Of a DNA stretch of 64,000 bases, positions 61,869 through 64,000 are shown piece after piece. Origin of the DNA: Halodesulfovibrio sp. MK-HDV (lineage in GTDB: Bacteria > Desulfobacterota > Desulfovibrionia > Desulfovibrionales > Desulfovibrionaceae); contig NZ_WYDS01000005.1 of NCBI RefSeq assembly GCF_009914765.1, positions 82,704 to 146,703 of the forward strand, read 5' to 3'. The first letter of the stretch is position 1; each line of letters begins with the position of its first letter. The translations under genes were made by a program, and so were the position numbers. Under the pieces are notes generated by a model. The model ran no database searches and had not been told where the DNA came from. It saw nothing but the letters and a program-made list of their open reading frames with translations.

Positions 61869-62330
61869 GTTTTTGGCGGCCTGTCTGGTTGCCGTCGGTG
61901 GTCTGCGACGCTTGCCTTTGGCGAGTCTACGACGTTTTTTAATTTTGTCTCCGACGGCTGGGGGAAACCTTGTTGAAACAAGGTTCTCCCCCAGACCCCT
62001 TTCCAAAAACTTTTATTATGCGAAGAAAGCCCGTTGCTGAATACTTCACGCGGCTTAATTCCATTACCTTTAGTAACATAAAAAAGGGCTGTCCTTCATA
62101 TGAAGGACAGCCCTTTTGCTATTCAAGTCAGTGGGGTTAAGCCGCGTGAAAACTTCGCTTGTGAAGGGTTGATCGCAATAAAATCGCGGTCAAGGGGGCG
62201 TCCCCCTTGCGGGTGCAGGGCAGCGCCCTTGCCCCTCGGAACTTTAGCCGTTCTCGAAGAATGAGAGATTACGGATAAAGATAGTGAAACGAGCCGTCGG
62301 AGACAAATCTTACCAAAGGCTCGTCAAAGA
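61869..62330. repeat. Convergent-end modular palindromic repeat, copy F
   Basis: Lies between olsF and the tRNA thiolase. Left: GGCGAGTCTACGACG, GTCTCCGACGGCTGGGGGAAACC, CCCCCAGACCCC, TATGCGAAGAAA and CACGCGGCTTAATTCC. Core: GGGCTGTCCTTC/GAAGGACAGCCC. Right: AAGTCAGTGGGGTTAAGCCGCGTG, CCCCCTTGCGGGTGCAGGGCAG, GTTCTCGAAGAATGAGAGATTA and GCCGTCGGAGAC. The GTTCTCGAAGAATGAGAG module is the inverse of one found in the left arms of copies B and D. Confidence 0.85.
62081..62117. terminator. Bidirectional terminator in repeat copy F
   Basis: AAAAAGGGCTGTCCTTCAT and ATGAAGGACAGCCCTTTT palindrome. Confidence 0.92.
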
Positions 62331-62340
62331 CAAATACTGT

Positions 62341-63249
62341 CTATTCGTCGTCGTTAGCTACAGCATCGCGGGTGCGGCATACACCGCAGGTTCCGGCAGA
62401 AGTTGGGTAGCCACAGCGATCGCACGGTACTGGTTTGGTGCCTTCTTCTTTATCGGACTGACGGAAAGGTTCGCGTCCATGCGCGAGGAACGCTGTGTAG
62501 AACGCGAGTTTGCGTCCTGGCATTTCTTCTTCAAGCTGGTTCCAGAGTTTTTTGTATGCAGTGGAAGTAGCGCCTGGAGAATATGGGCATGGAGCGTAGT
62601 GGTATTCGAGTCCGTTGAGGAACGCGTAGTTAGCGTTTTCAAACTCTGTGAGTCGGTAAAGCGGACGCACTTTGCGTGCAAAGCCGTTTTCAGCTTCGAG
62701 CAATGGCCCTTGATCGCTAAGGTGCGGGATATCCCAACGAAGCGTGTTGGAGAAAAGTCGTGCAACTTCGTCATCAAGGTTGTGTCCGGTGGCAAGGGCG
62801 GTAAAGCCTTCGTCCATGGCAACTTTGTTGAAGAAGTAACGTTTGATTCGACCACATGCTGAGCATACGGAACGAGAGAGGACTTTTTTAACACGCGGGA
62901 TCTGTAAATTTTCTTCTTCCATCTCTTTAACAATGAGTGGGATTTCGTGTGTTGCGCAGAAGCGTTCAACAACGCCGCGTGCTGCAACGGAGCTTTCTGG
63001 AATACCGAGGTCTATATGTAAGCCGTGAATTTTGTACCCGAGTTTTTTGAGTACAATTGCACAGGCTAATGAATCCTTGCCGCCAGAAAGTGCGACGAGG
63101 ATTTTATCTTCGAATGTGAACAGCTTTTGACGACGGATGCTACGTTCAACAGATCGTTCGTAGAAAGACATAAAACAGTCGGCACAAAAGCCGGTGTTGT
63201 GGCTAGGAAGTGAAACAACCGCAGTTGTTTTACATACTTTACATTTCAT
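62341..63249 (-). CDS. ttuA: tRNA 2-thiolation enzyme of the TtuA/Ncs6/TtcA family
   Basis: A 302-residue PP-loop enzyme that adenylates and thiolates a tRNA base. The N-terminal zinc site has CKVC (Cys3, Cys6) and CADC (Cys22, Cys25). The PP-loop is LVALSGGKDS (residues 55-60). The central catalytic/Fe-S Cys are in SVCSACGRIKRYFF and PCPYSPG. The C-terminal zinc finger is CDRCGYPTSAGTCGVC. N- and C-terminal zinc fingers fit the TtuA/Ncs6 branch rather than E. coli TtcA. The neighbour gene encodes a ThiS/MoaD-like protein, and TtuA works with such a carrier (TtuB) to make 2-thiouridine. The exact tRNA position is not certain. Confidence 0.85.
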   Translation of the reverse strand: MKCKVCKTTAVVSLPSHNTGFCADCFMSFYERSVERSIRRQKLFTFEDKILVALSGGKDSLACAIVLKKLGYKIHGLHIDLGIPESSVAARGVVERFCATHEIPLIVKEMEEENLQIPRVKKVLSRSVCSACGRIKRYFFNKVAMDEGFTALATGHNLDDEVARLFSNTLRWDIPHLSDQGPLLEAENGFARKVRPLYRLTEFENANYAFLNGLEYHYAPCPYSPGATSTAYKKLWNQLEEEMPGRKLAFYTAFLAHGREPFRQSDKEEGTKPVPCDRCGYPTSAGTCGVCRTRDAVANDDE

Positions 63250-63354
63250 TCTGTGTTTTCCTTATAGATATATGCGGCGCCTTGGTGAACCGACGCCGAA
63301 GCATGAGGTCAGAGAAGATGACAGCCCTGCATGGTTGTGCGGGGAGGTAGCTTG

Positions 63355-63594
63355 CTAGCCGCTGGATACTACGTTGCGAATGATAACGTCGTCGCCATGA
63401 AAAAGTTTTCTATCTGAAGTAAGTAGCTCGTTGTCGCGGATAACAAGTACTTCTGCAGAATTTGCTTTAACGATATTTAAAAGCTGACGCACTGAACGAG
63501 CTTTTAACGTGAGAGTCTCATTTTGTGGCTGGAGTGTAACAGTAACTCCGTATGGTTTTGTGTAAACAACCTTTTCTTCTTGCATGATAGGCAT
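63355..63594 (-). CDS. ThiS/MoaD-like sulfur carrier with a single C-terminal Gly
   Basis: A 79-residue beta-grasp protein: VTVTLQPQNETLTLKARSV, then a helix RQLLNIVKANSAEVLVIRDNELL and the closing DDVIIRNVVSSG. It lies 105 bp upstream of the thiolation enzyme on the same strand and is probably its sulfur donor (TtuB-like). Sulfur carriers normally end Gly-Gly, with the last Gly activated as thiocarboxylate. Here the end is Ser-Ser-Gly, confirmed by the codons TCC AGC GGC TAG. The terminal Gly is present, so function is possible. Two starts (63594, and three codons in) cannot be separated by ribosome sites. Confidence 0.8.
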   Translation of the reverse strand: MPIMQEEKVVYTKPYGVTVTLQPQNETLTLKARSVRQLLNIVKANSAEVLVIRDNELLTSDRKLFHGDDVIIRNVVSSG

Positions 63595-64000
63595 CCGTGT
63601 ACATTAAGTTATTGAATGGCTACTGTCTCTTTTGATCCGAGGCAGAAGTTTGTATATGTTATTAGTGTCGTGCGACTATTGTGACAATGAGTACAGTGGT
63701 GCAAAATAGCTATCCGACAATTCGTGCATACTTTACTCATTTTTTACAACATGACAAGAATCTGAAAAGTAAATGCTTGCTGATGTAGTAAAATTAGCTA
63801 GTTATGCTTTTTTAATATTTTTTTAACTAGTAAATCAGCATGTTATGGATTTGGTAAAACAGCTTTTTGGCATAAAACGACTTTGTAGCCTTTTTTTATG
63901 TTTATACATTCTAATAAAGGGGTTATGAATCTCGTTGCATTTGTTTTAAGTGTATGCCAAGTATACGCGGTATTATTCACGGGGACGAATTCATCTTTTT
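63595..64000. other. AT-rich end of the window
   Basis: About 400 bp containing the promoter of the sulfur-carrier gene. I see no further gene, RNA or repeat before the window edge. Confidence 0.5.

Overview
The window looks like chromosomal DNA from a marine, sulfate-reducing Desulfovibrionaceae-type deltaproteobacterium; the genus Halodesulfovibrio or a relative is my inference. The grounds are a complete Rnf operon opened by a multihaem cytochrome c gene, a MucR-type zinc-finger regulator, a Tat-exported four-cluster Fe-S protein with a cytochrome-b-like partner, anaerobic cobalamin genes, AT-leaning base composition (estimated by eye) and strong Shine-Dalgarno sites. I see no transposase, integrase, phage structural gene, CRISPR array or rRNA. 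One tRNA (Ala-GGC) is present.

Layout. 1-6.1 kb: purF (cut by the window edge) and carB on the minus strand, diverging from overlapping hisH-hisF. 6.5-15.8 kb: exonuclease III, an M24 peptidase, a Sel1 protein with a SpoIIAA-like protein, L-serine dehydratase, a FadL-type porin, asnS and a DsbA-like protein. 16-20.7 kb: icd, amtB-PII and aroE, the last followed by a decayed tandem copy of its own 3' end. 21-31 kb: an acyl-CoA ligase with a strictly phased 11-bp repeat array downstream, a Dabb protein, the Fe-S/cytochrome b pair, tRNA-Ala, a DEAD-box helicase and cbiC-cbiA. 31-39.6 kb: mucR behind 900 bp of AT-rich DNA, an orphan CheW, and the cytochrome-rnfCDGEAB-apbE operon. 39.8-53.7 kb: a chemoreceptor, a CoA-disulfide reductase/rhodanese fusion, PiT with its DUF47 partner, a REC-PAS-GGDEF-EAL protein, PAP2, a CLC channel with CBS domains, a duplicated Cys-module protein, dgkA and a DinB-like protein. 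53.8-64 kb: an unexplained locus of strong hairpins and tiny ORFs beside a TGTGCA array, DUF523, a His/Gly-rich exported protein, glnA (type I) and glnN (type III), a bifunctional ornithine-lipid synthase and a tRNA-thiolation pair.

Genes working together. Nitrogen assimilation is the clearest theme. A palindrome TTACAA-N2-TTGTAA, exact or with one mismatch, lies upstream of icd, amtB-PII, glnA and glnN. Sigma-54 promoters stand between the sites and amtB and glnN, and a weaker one at icd. This suggests one enhancer-binding regulator controlling ammonium uptake, both glutamine synthetases and 2-oxoglutarate supply. Energy conservation is represented by Rnf with its exported tetrahaem cytochrome and FMN transferase.

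The most unusual non-coding content is (1) a modular palindromic repeat with a bidirectional terminator core, found in five copies, every one between convergent genes; (2) the hairpin/tiny-ORF locus at 53.8-54.3 kb; (3) the 54.36-54.46 kb TGTGCA array; (4) the 11-bp periodic array at 21.18-21.29 kb; and (5) the nitrogen-operator set.
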